Translations under genes and position numbers: made by a program
Source: Cerasicoccus arenae
Lineage (GTDB): Bacteria; Verrucomicrobiota; Verrucomicrobiia; Opitutales; Cerasicoccaceae
DNA length: 64,000 nucleotides
NCBI RefSeq assembly: GCF_014651635.1
Contig: NZ_BMXG01000021.1
Location: 1-64,000 of the forward strand
Direction: 5' to 3'
Shown here: positions 35,704 to 44,954 of the stretch, one piece after another
Layout: each line of letters begins with the position of its first letter
Numbering within the stretch: the stretch's first letter is position 1
The notes under the pieces: generated by a model
What the model was told of the DNA's origin: nothing
The model's input: only the letters and a program-made list of their open reading frames with translations
Database searches by the model: none

Positions 35704-37058
35704 AAAGCGCAATTGTCATAGGTGGGGGCATCACTGGACTTACGCTCGGTTGGGCACTTCAGCGCGCAGGTAAATCGGTGCGCGTGCTGGAGAAATCCGC
35801 GCAGGGGGGGGGGGCAATCCGTACGTTGCGTCGTGATGGCTACCTTGCGGAGGCAGGGCCAAACTCACTTTTAGTCACAAGTCCGGCGTTGGAATCCTTT
35901 CTACGTGGTCTCGGGCTTGGTCCGCAAATGCTCAAACCCACTGAGTCAGCGAAGAAGCGTTATATTTTAAAGGATGACGAGTTTGTTGTCGCTCCGATGG
36001 GGGGGGGGGGGATTATTTCCACGCCGCTTTTTTCTACTGGTGCGAAGTTTCGTCTAGTTGGTGAATTATTCGCTAAGAAGCCAAGTGGGCTCCTTGAAGA
36101 GAGCTTGGCGAGCTTCGTGGAGCGCCATTTTGGGCCGGAAGTGTTGGACTACGCCGTGAACCCCTTCGTGGGGGGGATCTATGCAGGAGATCCGCGTAAA
36201 CTCTCTGCTCAGCATGCTTTTCCAATGCTGGCGGAGGCTGAGAACGATTCTGGTTCTGTTATCATAGGTATGATTAAAAAACGCCGCGCAAAGCATGCCC
36301 GTGGCGAGACATTTAAGCCCTATTCGCTGTCGTTTCGAGATGGCCTACAGGCGCTGCCCGATGCGATTGCAGCCAAACTTGGTCCGGCACTGAATTTATC
36401 GGCGGAAGTACTTTCAATTGAGCAAATCGATAGTCGCTGGTCGGTGACTTGGCGTAATGCCACAGGCGTCGAGCAAACAGATGTCACCGATGAGTTATAT
36501 TTGACGATTCCATCCTTCGCGCTGGCTGATCTGCCTTTACCGGACAAGGTAACTGAATCGCTGTCGTTGCTAACAGAGATCGAATATCCGCCGGTGGCCT
36601 CAGTCGCTTTGGGCTTTGATCGCTCGAAGGTCGCGCATCCGTTGGATGGTTTTGGTGGGCTGATTCCCGAGATGGAGGACCGCGCTGCGTTAGGCATGCT
36701 ATTTTCCTCATCGTTGTTCACTGGTCGTGCGCCTGACGGTAAGGTGCTGCTAACGGTCTTTCTCGGTGGTGCCCGGCAGCCCGAAATTGCCCAGAAGGCA
36801 CCCGAAGAAATTCAGGAAATCGCCGTTCACGAGGTGAACCACCTTCTTGGTGCGACGGGCAAACCAGAGTTCGCAGAGGTCACCGTTTGGCCGCGTGCGA
36901 TCCCGCAATACAATGTTGGCTACAGCGATTTCCTTGACCAAATTGCAGCCACAGAAAATGCGTTTCCTGGCCTGCATCTATTGGGAAATTATCGTGGTGG
37001 AATTTCTGTCGGCCAGTGCATCATAAATGCAGCGGAGGCAGTGGAGCCACTGGGGTAA
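35700..37058 (+). CDS. hemG: Protoporphyrinogen oxidase (HemY/HemG-type, FAD-dependent)
   Basis: 452 aa from ATG 35700. The FAD-binding Rossmann motif VIGGGITGLTLGWALQRAGK is at the N-terminus, followed by VLEKSAQGGGAIRT and DGYLAEAGPNSLL. The C-terminal HLLGNYRGGISVGQCI is typical of this oxygen-dependent enzyme. It oxidises protoporphyrinogen IX to protoporphyrin IX in haem synthesis. Two very long G tracts encode Gly runs inside the gene: G11 (35804-35814) and G13 (35999-36011), plus G7 at 36170-36176. All are in frame here, but a one-base slip in any would end the protein early. Confidence 0.9.
   Translation: MKSAIVIGGGITGLTLGWALQRAGKSVRVLEKSAQGGGAIRTLRRDGYLAEAGPNSLLVTSPALESFLRGLGLGPQMLKPTESAKKRYILKDDEFVVAPMGGGGIISTPLFSTGAKFRLVGELFAKKPSGLLEESLASFVERHFGPEVLDYAVNPFVGGIYAGDPRKLSAQHAFPMLAEAENDSGSVIIGMIKKRRAKHARGETFKPYSLSFRDGLQALPDAIAAKLGPALNLSAEVLSIEQIDSRWSVTWRNATGVEQTDVTDELYLTIPSFALADLPLPDKVTESLSLLTEIEYPPVASVALGFDRSKVAHPLDGFGGLIPEMEDRAALGMLFSSSLFTGRAPDGKVLLTVFLGGARQPEIAQKAPEEIQEIAVHEVNHLLGATGKPEFAEVTVWPRAIPQYNVGYSDFLDQIAATENAFPGLHLLGNYRGGISVGQCIINAAEAVEPLG
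35804..35814. repeat. G11 homopolymer in the protoporphyrinogen oxidase gene
   Basis: Encodes the Gly run of AQGGGAIRT close to the FAD-binding region. In frame. Confidence 0.9.
35999..36011. repeat. G13 homopolymer in the protoporphyrinogen oxidase gene
   Basis: The longest homopolymer in the window. It gives the last base of an ATG plus four GGG codons (APMGGGGIISTP). In frame. Confidence 0.9.
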
Positions 37059-37060
37059 TT

Positions 37061-38092
37061 CTATCCGACATCTTGCTCGAACAGCAGCAAATCGATGTGG
37101 CGGAAAACCAGCTCGCCCATAGTGTTGCAGTCAAGGAATCCCCTGAAGTCATGAAATTCTGCAAGCTCTTCTTTGAGCTGTTCGGTTTTTTCTGGCGTTG
37201 ATATTTCGTCTTCGCCCATGCAGACACGCAAGTTGCTGAGGCGATAGGGAATCGTGTTGGCGCGGCGAGCCATCAACGCTCGTTCCTCGATCTGATACTG
37301 CTGGATTGTTTCGTGGTTGAGCAGGCCTGTGCAGAGCTTTACCACGGGCAAGTTGTCCTTAAAGAATTGTGGTAGGTAGATCTTGTGCTTACCCTCATAG
37401 CTTTGCTGATCGAAGTCGATTGGTCGTACGCGATATTGTTCGTTGTCGAAGTCTGGCGTGATGCCGACGACGTAATTATATGATCGCATATCGCCGAGCA
37501 AGCGGGTGAAGCAGCGCTCATTGAACTTGATGAATTCCTTGGCAACACGGACGCGATTAAGGCTGTCACGGTTAATGTAATCACGGATGAACTGATCACC
37601 CGGAACGCCGACAATGTGCTCCTCAATGAGGGTGTCTTGATAGACCAAGTAATTGATGCTTGATGGCGAGAGTAGCTCCTCAAGCTCAAGTCCGTAGATG
37701 CGCGATGCGTCGGCGCGCTTCACGTAAAAGTAGTCGTAGTTGTCGTTATATTGGTTGATAATTCGGATGCGGAAGGGGAGCGAATTACCGAACGAACAGA
37801 AGTCGACGCGGTCGACACGCAGGTGTTCAATACTCTCGGTGCCTGCGATCTGGAGCAGTGCATAAATGCGGGTCAGTGCCTCGTTGATTTCGACGAAAAT
37901 CGTCGGCTCATAGATGAAGGTTCGCCAGAGGGTATCTTCACCATCACTGTTGAGTAAAGGAAAGGACTCGTAGGGAGTCGTAAGGCCTTTGTAAAGAATC
38001 GGCAGGTCAATTTCCCGTCCGTATTGCTTGAGGTAAGAGTGCAGGTCTGCGTTGATGTTATAGTGCTTCTTACGCTTTGATATAACCTGCAT
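37061..38092 (-). CDS. Unknown protein with a possible kinase-like fold
   Basis: 343 aa from ATG 38092. A longer frame reaches a TTG at 38197 inside the upstream gene and is less likely. Features that recall a protein-kinase/aminoglycoside-phosphotransferase fold: FYVKRADASRIYGLELEEL (Lys then Glu), a hinge-like LIEEHIVGVPGD and a possible catalytic/metal RVRPIDFDQQSYEG. The canonical HxD and DFG motifs are missing, so this is a guess. Downstream of a GT2 glycosyltransferase on the same strand, it may modify an envelope glycan. Convergent with the protoporphyrinogen oxidase gene, 2 bp apart. Confidence 0.62.
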   Translation of the reverse strand: MQVISKRKKHYNINADLHSYLKQYGREIDLPILYKGLTTPYESFPLLNSDGEDTLWRTFIYEPTIFVEINEALTRIYALLQIAGTESIEHLRVDRVDFCSFGNSLPFRIRIINQYNDNYDYFYVKRADASRIYGLELEELLSPSSINYLVYQDTLIEEHIVGVPGDQFIRDYINRDSLNRVRVAKEFIKFNERCFTRLLGDMRSYNYVVGITPDFDNEQYRVRPIDFDQQSYEGKHKIYLPQFFKDNLPVVKLCTGLLNHETIQQYQIEERALMARRANTIPYRLSNLRVCMGEDEISTPEKTEQLKEELAEFHDFRGFLDCNTMGELVFRHIDLLLFEQDVG

Positions 38093-38138
38093 GGCTTTTG
38101 ATGTTAGACTGGTAATGTCAGAATTGGCCAGCGCGATT

Positions 38139-39059
38139 TTAGTGTGGAAGCCAAGCGCGTCGGATTTGTTGACGCAGGCTTTCGGGCAGACAAGCAATCT
38201 GAGTAAATACGGTTAAATCGCGTAAACCAGGGCGGCCATTTCGTATTGCTTCACGTAAAATGTATAACAGTGCATCATAGGCGTGCGTCCGGGCTGCTTC
38301 GTTGGCCACGACCGTAAGCAAACAGGCGGCGTAAGCTTCTGGTGAGAACAAATGTCGTTGTCGCCGCGCCCACAAGTAATAGGTTTTCCAAGAATTCTTT
38401 TGATTGGAAATCCGCGGTCGATCATCATCAAAATGCCAGATGCTCAGTGGTTCCATTATTACGCGCCAGGGTGTTTTCATGCCTACAGTGGCTCGGCAGA
38501 GCCAGTCACAATCATGAAGGACAACTCTGCGAGAGCCCCAGGGAATCTTGCGCCAGATGTCTTTGGGGCCAGAAAGTGAAGAGGTTAGGAGGAGGCCTTC
38601 GCCGTGGACCAAACTTCGTCGCCGAAATGTATAGTCAGGATAGGCTTCGCCGAGATCGGGTTCACGCCGCGGCATCACTTCTTCTCCTCTCGTGGAACGG
38701 CGGATAACCTGATGAGCTAGGATGCCTCGATAATTATTTGCTTTGGCGTGCGAGCGGCAGGTGCTTAATTTATGAGGGAGCCATTCGTCGTCGTCGTCAA
38801 GGAACGAGACCCATTCTCCACGCGCCTCCTGTACGCCAACGTTGCGTGAGTGATTGCCATTGTTCAATACAGAGGTTTCTCGGTAGCGTATTCTCACATC
38901 GCCGAATTGAGCGATGACTTCTTGGCTATCCGGACAAGGGCCGTCGCTGACAACGATTATTTCCCAGTCTGACAAGTCTTGTCGTAACACGGAAACGATC
39001 GCACGTTTCAACAGGATCGGACGTTGGTGCGTGGGGATGATGATCGACGTCCAAGGCAT
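38139..39059 (-). CDS. Glycosyltransferase family 2 protein
   Basis: 306 aa. The GT-A fold start is clear: TSIIIPTHQRPILLKRAIVS, EIIVVSDG and the metal/nucleotide motif EWVSFLDDDDEW. An HDCDWLCRA segment sits where the catalytic ED motif usually lies. Probably adds a sugar to an envelope or surface polysaccharide, working in the cytoplasm. A helical C-terminal ~70 residues may touch the membrane or a partner. Followed by the kinase-like gene. Confidence 0.87.
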   Translation of the reverse strand: MPWTSIIIPTHQRPILLKRAIVSVLRQDLSDWEIIVVSDGPCPDSQEVIAQFGDVRIRYRETSVLNNGNHSRNVGVQEARGEWVSFLDDDDEWLPHKLSTCRSHAKANNYRGILAHQVIRRSTRGEEVMPRREPDLGEAYPDYTFRRRSLVHGEGLLLTSSLSGPKDIWRKIPWGSRRVVLHDCDWLCRATVGMKTPWRVIMEPLSIWHFDDDRPRISNQKNSWKTYYLWARRQRHLFSPEAYAACLLTVVANEAARTHAYDALLYILREAIRNGRPGLRDLTVFTQIACLPESLRQQIRRAWLPH

Positions 39060-39077
39060 GACGGAATGCGTTTATGC

Positions 39078-40535
39078 CTAATGGAAGCGCCGCCGCAAAT
39101 TGGTTGGCAAAATGCCGAGCTCTTCGCGGTATTTCGCCACTGTGCGCCGGGCAATTTTTACGTCTTCTTCAGCCAGGATTTTCACGACTTCCTGATCGCT
39201 GAGCGGCTTGGCGGGATTTTCATCACCAATGATATGCGCGATGCGATCCTTGATGCTTTTATTGGAAACGGATTGGCCGTTTTTACCTTGATAGCCAGGA
39301 GTGAAGAAATATTTGAACTCAAAGACGCCGTGTGGCGTTTCAATGAACTTGTTGGCGATCGCGCGGCTCACAGTGGTTTCATGCACGCCAACTGTCTGTG
39401 CAATCTGATTCATGGTCAGCGGACGCAGTTTTGAGACGCCATGCTCGAAGAATTCCAGTTGGTATTTAAGGATTTCTTCGGTGATGCGCTCAATGGTCTG
39501 CTGGCGCTGTTCGATCGAGTTCATCAGGAACCGGCCAGCACGGATTTTTTCGCGGATATATTCTTTGTCTTTGCCGACGATTTTTCCAGTGGCAATCATC
39601 TCCTTGTAGGCTGGGCTGATGCGTAGGCGAGGGATGTAGTCGTTGTTCAGAATGATGACCCAAGTATCATCCTGTTTTTCGACGGTGACGTCGGGCACGA
39701 CAACACGGTTGTTATCATCACTGAACTTACTGCCTGGGGCGGGATCAAGCGCGGCAATTTCTTCAATAGCGAACTGAATCTCGTCAACTGAAGCGCCTGC
39801 TTTACGGGCAATATCAGGAATCCGGTGTCGGAGTAGCAACTCGTAATGATCGCGAATGATTTCTGCCGCCAGCGTGTCCTCGCGCTCCATCAACTCTAGC
39901 TGAGTGAGGAGGCAATCTTGAAGATCTTTTGTGCCGATGCCAGGGGGGTCCAAAGTCTTGAGCAGATCCGAGGCGGCCTGCATGTCTTGGAGTGGGAGAC
40001 GCGTCATCAATGCGGCGTCGGAGAGCGTAGTCGTCAGAAAACCGCGATCGTCAAGGCTACCGATTAGATAGTCTACGCCTTCTTTCATCGTGGGCGTCAT
40101 GTCACACAAATCGGCCTGGCGAATCAGATGCTCCTGTAGTGATGTTTCACTGACGAGCGAGTCAAAAAAGTGTTGGCGACGCTGGGCGTCCTCGCTGGTG
40201 TAAACTGAATTCGACGCCTCTTGGGTGTAGTATTCCCGGTAATCCTCGTCGAGCTGGCTAAGCTTGGAGTAGTCCTCTTCGCTCAGTTGCATTTCGTCAT
40301 TGCTGACGTTGTCGTTGTCGGTGGCTTCTTGATTGGCCTCCGAGGTCTCTTGCTCCAAGCTAATGCCTTCGATAGGCAGTTCTTCGAGCGTTGGATTTTG
40401 CTGCAATTCTTCTAAAATGGAATTGCGAAGCTCGAGAGTTGCCGCTTGGAGGATTTTAAGGGACTGACGCAGCTGTGGCGCTAATACTAATGTCTGCGCC
40501 TGTTTCTGTACCTGTTGAAGTCCCTGATGTGCCAT
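39078..40535 (-). CDS. rpoN: RNA polymerase sigma-54 factor
   Basis: 485 aa. Region I at the N-terminus is Gln/Leu-rich (QQVQKQAQTLVLAPQLRQSL). An acidic region II follows (~55-110), then the core-binding domain and the helix-turn-helix (MNQIAQTVGVHETTVSRAI). Near the C-terminus is the RpoN box ARRTVAKYRE (~462-471), which reads the -24 element. Sigma-54 needs AAA+ activators to open promoters; none is encoded in this window. Often drives nitrogen, envelope and exopolysaccharide genes. Confidence 0.96.
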   Translation of the reverse strand: MAHQGLQQVQKQAQTLVLAPQLRQSLKILQAATLELRNSILEELQQNPTLEELPIEGISLEQETSEANQEATDNDNVSNDEMQLSEEDYSKLSQLDEDYREYYTQEASNSVYTSEDAQRRQHFFDSLVSETSLQEHLIRQADLCDMTPTMKEGVDYLIGSLDDRGFLTTTLSDAALMTRLPLQDMQAASDLLKTLDPPGIGTKDLQDCLLTQLELMEREDTLAAEIIRDHYELLLRHRIPDIARKAGASVDEIQFAIEEIAALDPAPGSKFSDDNNRVVVPDVTVEKQDDTWVIILNNDYIPRLRISPAYKEMIATGKIVGKDKEYIREKIRAGRFLMNSIEQRQQTIERITEEILKYQLEFFEHGVSKLRPLTMNQIAQTVGVHETTVSRAIANKFIETPHGVFEFKYFFTPGYQGKNGQSVSNKSIKDRIAHIIGDENPAKPLSDQEVVKILAEEDVKIARRTVAKYREELGILPTNLRRRFH

Positions 40536-40592
40536 ATGAAACTGATAGAAAGTCGCTCACGATCGGGGTAAGTGGGCGGTAGATGTAAACTG

Positions 40593-41570
40593 TTAGCGTT
40601 GGGCGTGACGTAGGGCTGCGCCGTCACCATCTGGCCCGAAAAGATCTTGCACATAGAGTGCGAGTTTTTCGTTGGTCGGTCCGTATCCATCACTATAAAG
40701 ATAAACTTCCAGTGCGGTCAGTAACTCGGTGGCAGATTGGTAGCGATCTTCACGCTCACGGGCCAGAGTTCGGTAGAGAATGTCGTTGAGCTTGTCATCG
40801 ACGCCGTCGCGCATGCGGCGGAAATCTGGCAGCTCCAAAGTCAGAATGCGCTCGCGAGTGGTGTCCGAGTCTTCACCCTCAAAAATATTGTAGCCGAGTA
40901 ACAGCTCCGAGAGGACGATTCCACAAGGGAAAATGTCTGCCCGAGCGTCAGTGACCTCTTTGCGGGCTTGTTCAGGAGAGAGGTATTCGTCCTTTCCTGC
41001 AATGACTTCGCCTTCCTCATTATACATGAGATCCAAGGCTTTAGCGATACCGAAGTCAGTCAGCTTCACGTCACCTTCGTAGGCGAGCATGATGTTTTTC
41101 GGCCCTACGTCGCGGTGGACAATCCCGAGGGGACGGCCATGCACGTCACGCTTTTGATGCGCGTAAGCTAGGCCACGTGCCACACGAGAGACGATAAATA
41201 CAGCCAAGTCGACCGGGATCAACTGGTTCGTTTCGATGTGATGATTGATGAACTCCTCGGTATTGAGGCCGTTCACATACTCCATCACCATAAAATATTG
41301 ATCACCCAAAGCACCTAGATGGTAGGTCTGGACAATGTTCGTGTGGATTAAGTCCGCCACCAGACGCGCTTCGCCGATGAAATTGCTGCGAAATTCGTCG
41401 AAGACTGAGAATTCTTCACGAATCAATTTAATCGCAACCACTTTACAAAACTCGTCGCTGCCGTGTTGCCGGCCTTCATAGACGACACCCATGCCGCCTT
41501 CGGCGATCTTGCGCACCAGTTCGTAGTGTATCTCGTTGAAGAGGTGTTTTAAACGTTCCACTGTTCGCAA
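40593..41570 (-). CDS. PknB-type serine/threonine protein kinase
   Basis: 325 aa, essentially one kinase domain. The Gly-rich loop [11 protein letters not shown] (24-34), catalytic Lys48 (VVAIKLI), HRDVGPKN with Asp154 and TDFGIAK with Asp172 are all intact. It ends shortly after the kinase domain, with no membrane helix or PASTA domain, so it is probably cytoplasmic. Located upstream of rpoN on the same strand (58 bp). The target is unknown. Confidence 0.92.
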   Translation of the reverse strand: MRTVERLKHLFNEIHYELVRKIAEGGMGVVYEGRQHGSDEFCKVVAIKLIREEFSVFDEFRSNFIGEARLVADLIHTNIVQTYHLGALGDQYFMVMEYVNGLNTEEFINHHIETNQLIPVDLAVFIVSRVARGLAYAHQKRDVHGRPLGIVHRDVGPKNIMLAYEGDVKLTDFGIAKALDLMYNEEGEVIAGKDEYLSPEQARKEVTDARADIFPCGIVLSELLLGYNIFEGEDSDTTRERILTLELPDFRRMRDGVDDKLNDILYRTLAREREDRYQSATELLTALEVYLYSDGYGPTNEKLALYVQDLFGPDGDGAALRHAQR

Positions 41571-41653
41571 GATAAACTTCTAGGCGTAACGATCAAGCGG
41601 GAAATTTTTAAATGTGCACGTTTCTTGCTCGTGACCTTGTTGAAGCTCCGAAT

Positions 41654-41682
41654 TTGACATTGGGGCTTGGTTCGGCCAAATT
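41654..41682 (+). promoter_or_regulatory. Possible promoter very close to the A-type carrier start
   Basis: TTGACA at 41654-41659, a 17-bp spacer and CAAATT at 41677-41682, only 6 bp before ATG 41689. If real, the transcript would be leaderless or nearly so. Confidence 0.3.
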
Positions 41683-41688
41683 GTTGGA

Positions 41689-42006
41689 ATGATCAATCTT
41701 ACTGAATCCGCCGCCGAACAAATTCGCAAGCTGCACGCCCAGCAGGACGCCGCTGAAAAGGTTTTACGCGTCTTTGTTGAAGCTGGCGGCTGCTCAGGTT
41801 TTGAGTATGGAATGTCCTTTGATGTACCGAAGGAAGATGACGAGTGCCTGAACGATCAAGGAATTGATTTCATTGTCGACCCGGCCAGTTTTTCATATTT
41901 GGACGGCTGTAACATTCATTTCGATGATGGTCTCCACGGCAAAGGCTTTGAGATCAACAACCCCAATGCTGCCAGCACTTGCGGTTGTGGGAAATCGTTT
42001 AATTAA
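41689..42006 (+). CDS. erpA: A-type iron-sulfur carrier (ErpA/IscA family)
   Basis: 105 aa. The three conserved cysteines are present: Cys35 in EAGGCSGFEYG and Cys98/Cys100 in TCGCGKSFN. These proteins hold and hand over Fe-S clusters to target enzymes. ErpA and IscA cannot be separated by sequence alone. No isc or suf genes are adjacent. Divergent from the kinase gene, and convergent with a small membrane protein gene 3 bp away. Confidence 0.9.
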   Translation: MINLTESAAEQIRKLHAQQDAAEKVLRVFVEAGGCSGFEYGMSFDVPKEDDECLNDQGIDFIVDPASFSYLDGCNIHFDDGLHGKGFEINNPNAASTCGCGKSFN

Positions 42007-42009
42007 AGG

Positions 42010-42267
42010 CTAGGGCTGAAACATGTTCAGCGCCCGAACACTTTCAATCGCCATCCAAAGTATAAAGCCGCCAACTGGCAGGTAGACTAGCGCAGCTTTC
42101 CAGCGGCTAACTCCACCCGGATCGTATTTACCGAAGGTTGCACGCTCAAAGGCGCTGTTGGAAAAACGCCGAAACTGCGGGAGCAGCTTCCGTCTACCCT
42201 GCAATCGATCCCGCGCCGCCTGACGTTGACGGTGGTGATAGAGCCAGCGAAAGAAGTGGTTGAACAT
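42010..42267 (-). CDS. Small membrane protein of unknown function
   Basis: 85 aa. The basic N-terminal half (LYHHRQRQAARDRLQGRRK) is followed by a helix-rich stretch and one membrane segment near residues 61-79 (ALVYLPVGGFILWMAIESV). The basic side suggests an inside-facing N-terminus. I do not recognise the family. Divergent from panB with 72 bp between. Confidence 0.55.
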   Translation of the reverse strand: MFNHFFRWLYHHRQRQAARDRLQGRRKLLPQFRRFSNSAFERATFGKYDPGGVSRWKAALVYLPVGGFILWMAIESVRALNMFQP

Positions 42268-42339
42268 GGATAGGGCGAGGAGAAATTATTTCCGTGTCTT
42301 CGAGCGGTTGAATCGTAATAATCCAGTTTTTCTATACTT

Positions 42340-43116
42340 GTGAAAACAACGACGCAAACTATTCGGCAACTCAAGGGCAAACGTCCAATTGTGGTCCTGA
42401 CCGCATACGACTTCATCACGGCGCAGCTCGCTACGGAGGCTGGAGTGGATATGATCCTGGTTGGTGATTCGCTCGGAAACACTGCTTTGGGTTATGAGTC
42501 CACAATTCCCGTAACGGTTGATGCCATGCTTCATCATTGCGCCGCTGTGGCGCGAGCGAAGCCTTCGGCTCTGCTGATGTGCGATGTGCCGTTTGCGGTG
42601 GCTGGTCATTCCACGGACTACTTGCTGGATGTCTGTACCCGCCTGCTCCAAGTAGGCGGCGCTGAGTGCGTAAAGATTGAAGGCGGGAAATTGATTGCCG
42701 AAAAGTGTGCTTCGGTTGCTCAGGCAGGGATCCCTGTTATGGGCCACATTGGTCTGAAGCCGCAGGATGTGCTTCAGCTCGGCGGCTACCGTAAATTTGG
42801 TAAGAGCGCCGCGGAGCGCCAGATACTGATCGACGAAGCCCGGGCATGGGAGCAATCTGGAGCTTTTGCTCTTTTAATGGAGATGATGGACTTCGAAACT
42901 GCTGCAGCGGTTACTGAAGCGATCAGCATTCCGACAATAGGCATTGGCGCTGGCCAGGGTACTGATGGCCAAGTTCTCGTTATATCTGACGCCTTGGGGC
43001 TTAATGCTGGCAAGTATCCGGGCTTTGCCAAAAAGTTCGTCGATTTGCGGAGCATTGCCGTGGAGGCGCTGGCTCAATATGCGACCGAGGTGCGGGAACG
43101 GAAATTCCCCGAATGA
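42340..43116 (+). CDS. panB: 3-methyl-2-oxobutanoate hydroxymethyltransferase
   Basis: 258 aa from GTG 42340. The signature of ketopantoate hydroxymethyltransferase is clear: VVLTAYDFITAQLATEAGVD, ILVGDSLGNTALGYESTIPV, GAECVKIEGG, PVMGHIGLKPQ and IGIGAGQGTDGQVLVISD. It adds a hydroxymethyl group from methylene-THF to 2-oxoisovalerate, the first committed step to pantothenate and CoA. No panC is adjacent. Convergent with the following sensor-kinase gene, 10 bp apart. Confidence 0.95.
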   Translation: MKTTTQTIRQLKGKRPIVVLTAYDFITAQLATEAGVDMILVGDSLGNTALGYESTIPVTVDAMLHHCAAVARAKPSALLMCDVPFAVAGHSTDYLLDVCTRLLQVGGAECVKIEGGKLIAEKCASVAQAGIPVMGHIGLKPQDVLQLGGYRKFGKSAAERQILIDEARAWEQSGAFALLMEMMDFETAAAVTEAISIPTIGIGAGQGTDGQVLVISDALGLNAGKYPGFAKKFVDLRSIAVEALAQYATEVRERKFPE

Positions 43117-43126
43117 TCAGGAGGCC

Positions 43127-44830
43127 TTACGCCAGCGGTAGTGAAAATTGAAACGTGGTGCCTTGTGGCCCGGTTTCGACGAGTTCGATTTTTCCGCGAT
43201 GGCTGTTGATGATCTGCTTGGAAATCGCCAAGCCCAGACCGGAACCTTCTGGACGACCCGAGAGGAACGACTGGAAAATGCGCTCGCGTAGTGCTGCGGG
43301 GACGCCAGGGCCATTATCGCTGATAATTACTTTCCCTTTGGGAGTATCGAGATTTTCATCTTTGGCGACGGTTACGATGACTTTGCCGCCGTCAGGCATG
43401 GCATGGAACGCATTGAGCACGAGGTTCAGCACCACCTGTTGAATCTGGCCCTTGTGTGCTTCTACGCGTAGAGACTGCTCAGCGGATTGGAAGACGAGAT
43501 CAACGCCGGTTTGCTCTGCTTTGAGACGGACGAGCAAGACTGTTTCTTCGACCAATGTATTCAGGTCGTAGAGCGCGTGCATCTCAGTGCGGCTTTTCCC
43601 GAAAGATAGCACCCGGCCTACGATTTCCTCTAGCTGGATGATCTTCTCAGTGATTACTTGCGTGTCTTTACGGCGCGGATCACCCTCAGCGAAGTCTAAG
43701 GTGAGCGAGTCAAAAAGCAGCTTGATAACGGTCAGTGGATTACGGATTTCGTGTGCGATCTCGGCTGAGAGCAGACCTAGGGTAGTCAAGCGCTCATTCT
43801 TGCGGAGGCTTTCCTCACTTTGGAATACACGAGCATAGAGCTGGCTGTTCTGGATGGCAACTGCCCCCATGGAGGCCATGCTTGAGAAGAGTTGCCGCTC
43901 ATCATTGTTGAAGCGGTGAGGGTCGTCGGTATAGGCATTGAGCACGCCGATTGACTGGTTCTCGCAAATAATTGGGGTTGCCAATAGTGAGGATAAGCCG
44001 GCGCTTTGAGTTAGCTCAATGAAATGGTGCTCTTCAGTCTGAGGCAGGTTTTGGATGGCGACCTGCTTTCGGCGGTCAATGGCGACCCCGACGGCGGTCT
44101 CAGACAGGGAAAGTTCTTCTTGATAATCGATTGGGCCTTCGGTGCCCGAAACCGCTTCTAGTTGAAGTCGTGTGCGATCTTCGTTCAGCAGATAAATCGC
44201 GCAAATTCGGCAAGGCATGAGCTTGCGTGATTCGCGTGTAATGGAGTTCAGGATGTCCTTTAGCTCACGCTTACCGCCGAGTAGTTGACCAATGCGCAGC
44301 AGTGTTTGAAGTTGATGTGCCTTATCCTTAAGTTGCCGGATGAGCCATAGTCGACTAACCACAGATGTGGCTTCAATCGTTAGCAAGGAAAGTAGCTTAA
44401 GATCACGCTCGGTGAACGCATTTGGCCGATCACTGTCAACATTGACTACACCCACTGGCGAGCCATCAACTAACATTGGAGCGGCCATTTCAGATTGAAT
44501 CGAGGCCTTGACCGGCACGTAGCGGGGGTCTTTATGGACCTCTGGCACCAACAATGGTCGACCATGCAACGCAACCCAACCGGTGATTCCGATGCCGAGT
44601 GGAAGGGCGAACTGACTGTTGTTAATCGAGAGTCCGCGGGTTACTTCAATCTCCAGCAGATTGGTGTCGGGATTGGTCAGGGCAACGGATGCGCTGGATG
44701 CTCCGAGCACGTCGACGAGTTCCTGTAAAATGGTTTCAAGCGCCTCCCGGGCATCCTCAGTTTCACTGACCAGTCGGCTGATCCGATAGAGGGAATCAAT
44801 CACAGAGCGTTCGGGCGGGGCGGAATTCAT
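43127..44830 (-). CDS. GAF-GAF sensor histidine kinase
   Basis: 567 aa with no membrane segment. Two GAF domains (~20-160 and ~180-330), HisKA with His360 (EIAHEIRNPLTVIK), then HATPase with N, G1 and G2 boxes (LVLNAFHAMPDGGK, ISDNGPGVP, GSGLGLAISKQII). Upstream is glnD in the same orientation, 124 bp away, so a link to nitrogen status is possible but not shown. No receiver domain or response regulator is next to it. Confidence 0.92.
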   Translation of the reverse strand: MNSAPPERSVIDSLYRISRLVSETEDAREALETILQELVDVLGASSASVALTNPDTNLLEIEVTRGLSINNSQFALPLGIGITGWVALHGRPLLVPEVHKDPRYVPVKASIQSEMAAPMLVDGSPVGVVNVDSDRPNAFTERDLKLLSLLTIEATSVVSRLWLIRQLKDKAHQLQTLLRIGQLLGGKRELKDILNSITRESRKLMPCRICAIYLLNEDRTRLQLEAVSGTEGPIDYQEELSLSETAVGVAIDRRKQVAIQNLPQTEEHHFIELTQSAGLSSLLATPIICENQSIGVLNAYTDDPHRFNNDERQLFSSMASMGAVAIQNSQLYARVFQSEESLRKNERLTTLGLLSAEIAHEIRNPLTVIKLLFDSLTLDFAEGDPRRKDTQVITEKIIQLEEIVGRVLSFGKSRTEMHALYDLNTLVEETVLLVRLKAEQTGVDLVFQSAEQSLRVEAHKGQIQQVVLNLVLNAFHAMPDGGKVIVTVAKDENLDTPKGKVIISDNGPGVPAALRERIFQSFLSGRPEGSGLGLAISKQIINSHRGKIELVETGPQGTTFQFSLPLA

Positions 44831-44954
44831 TCGGCAGTTTGTGAGTTCGTTGGTTAAAGAAGTCCGTAAGTTTAGAACCTGAAGCCCACATGGCGAACCA
44901 GATTATTCTATAACTTATGAACCAACCAACTTACTAACCAGTGGGCTATTCAAA

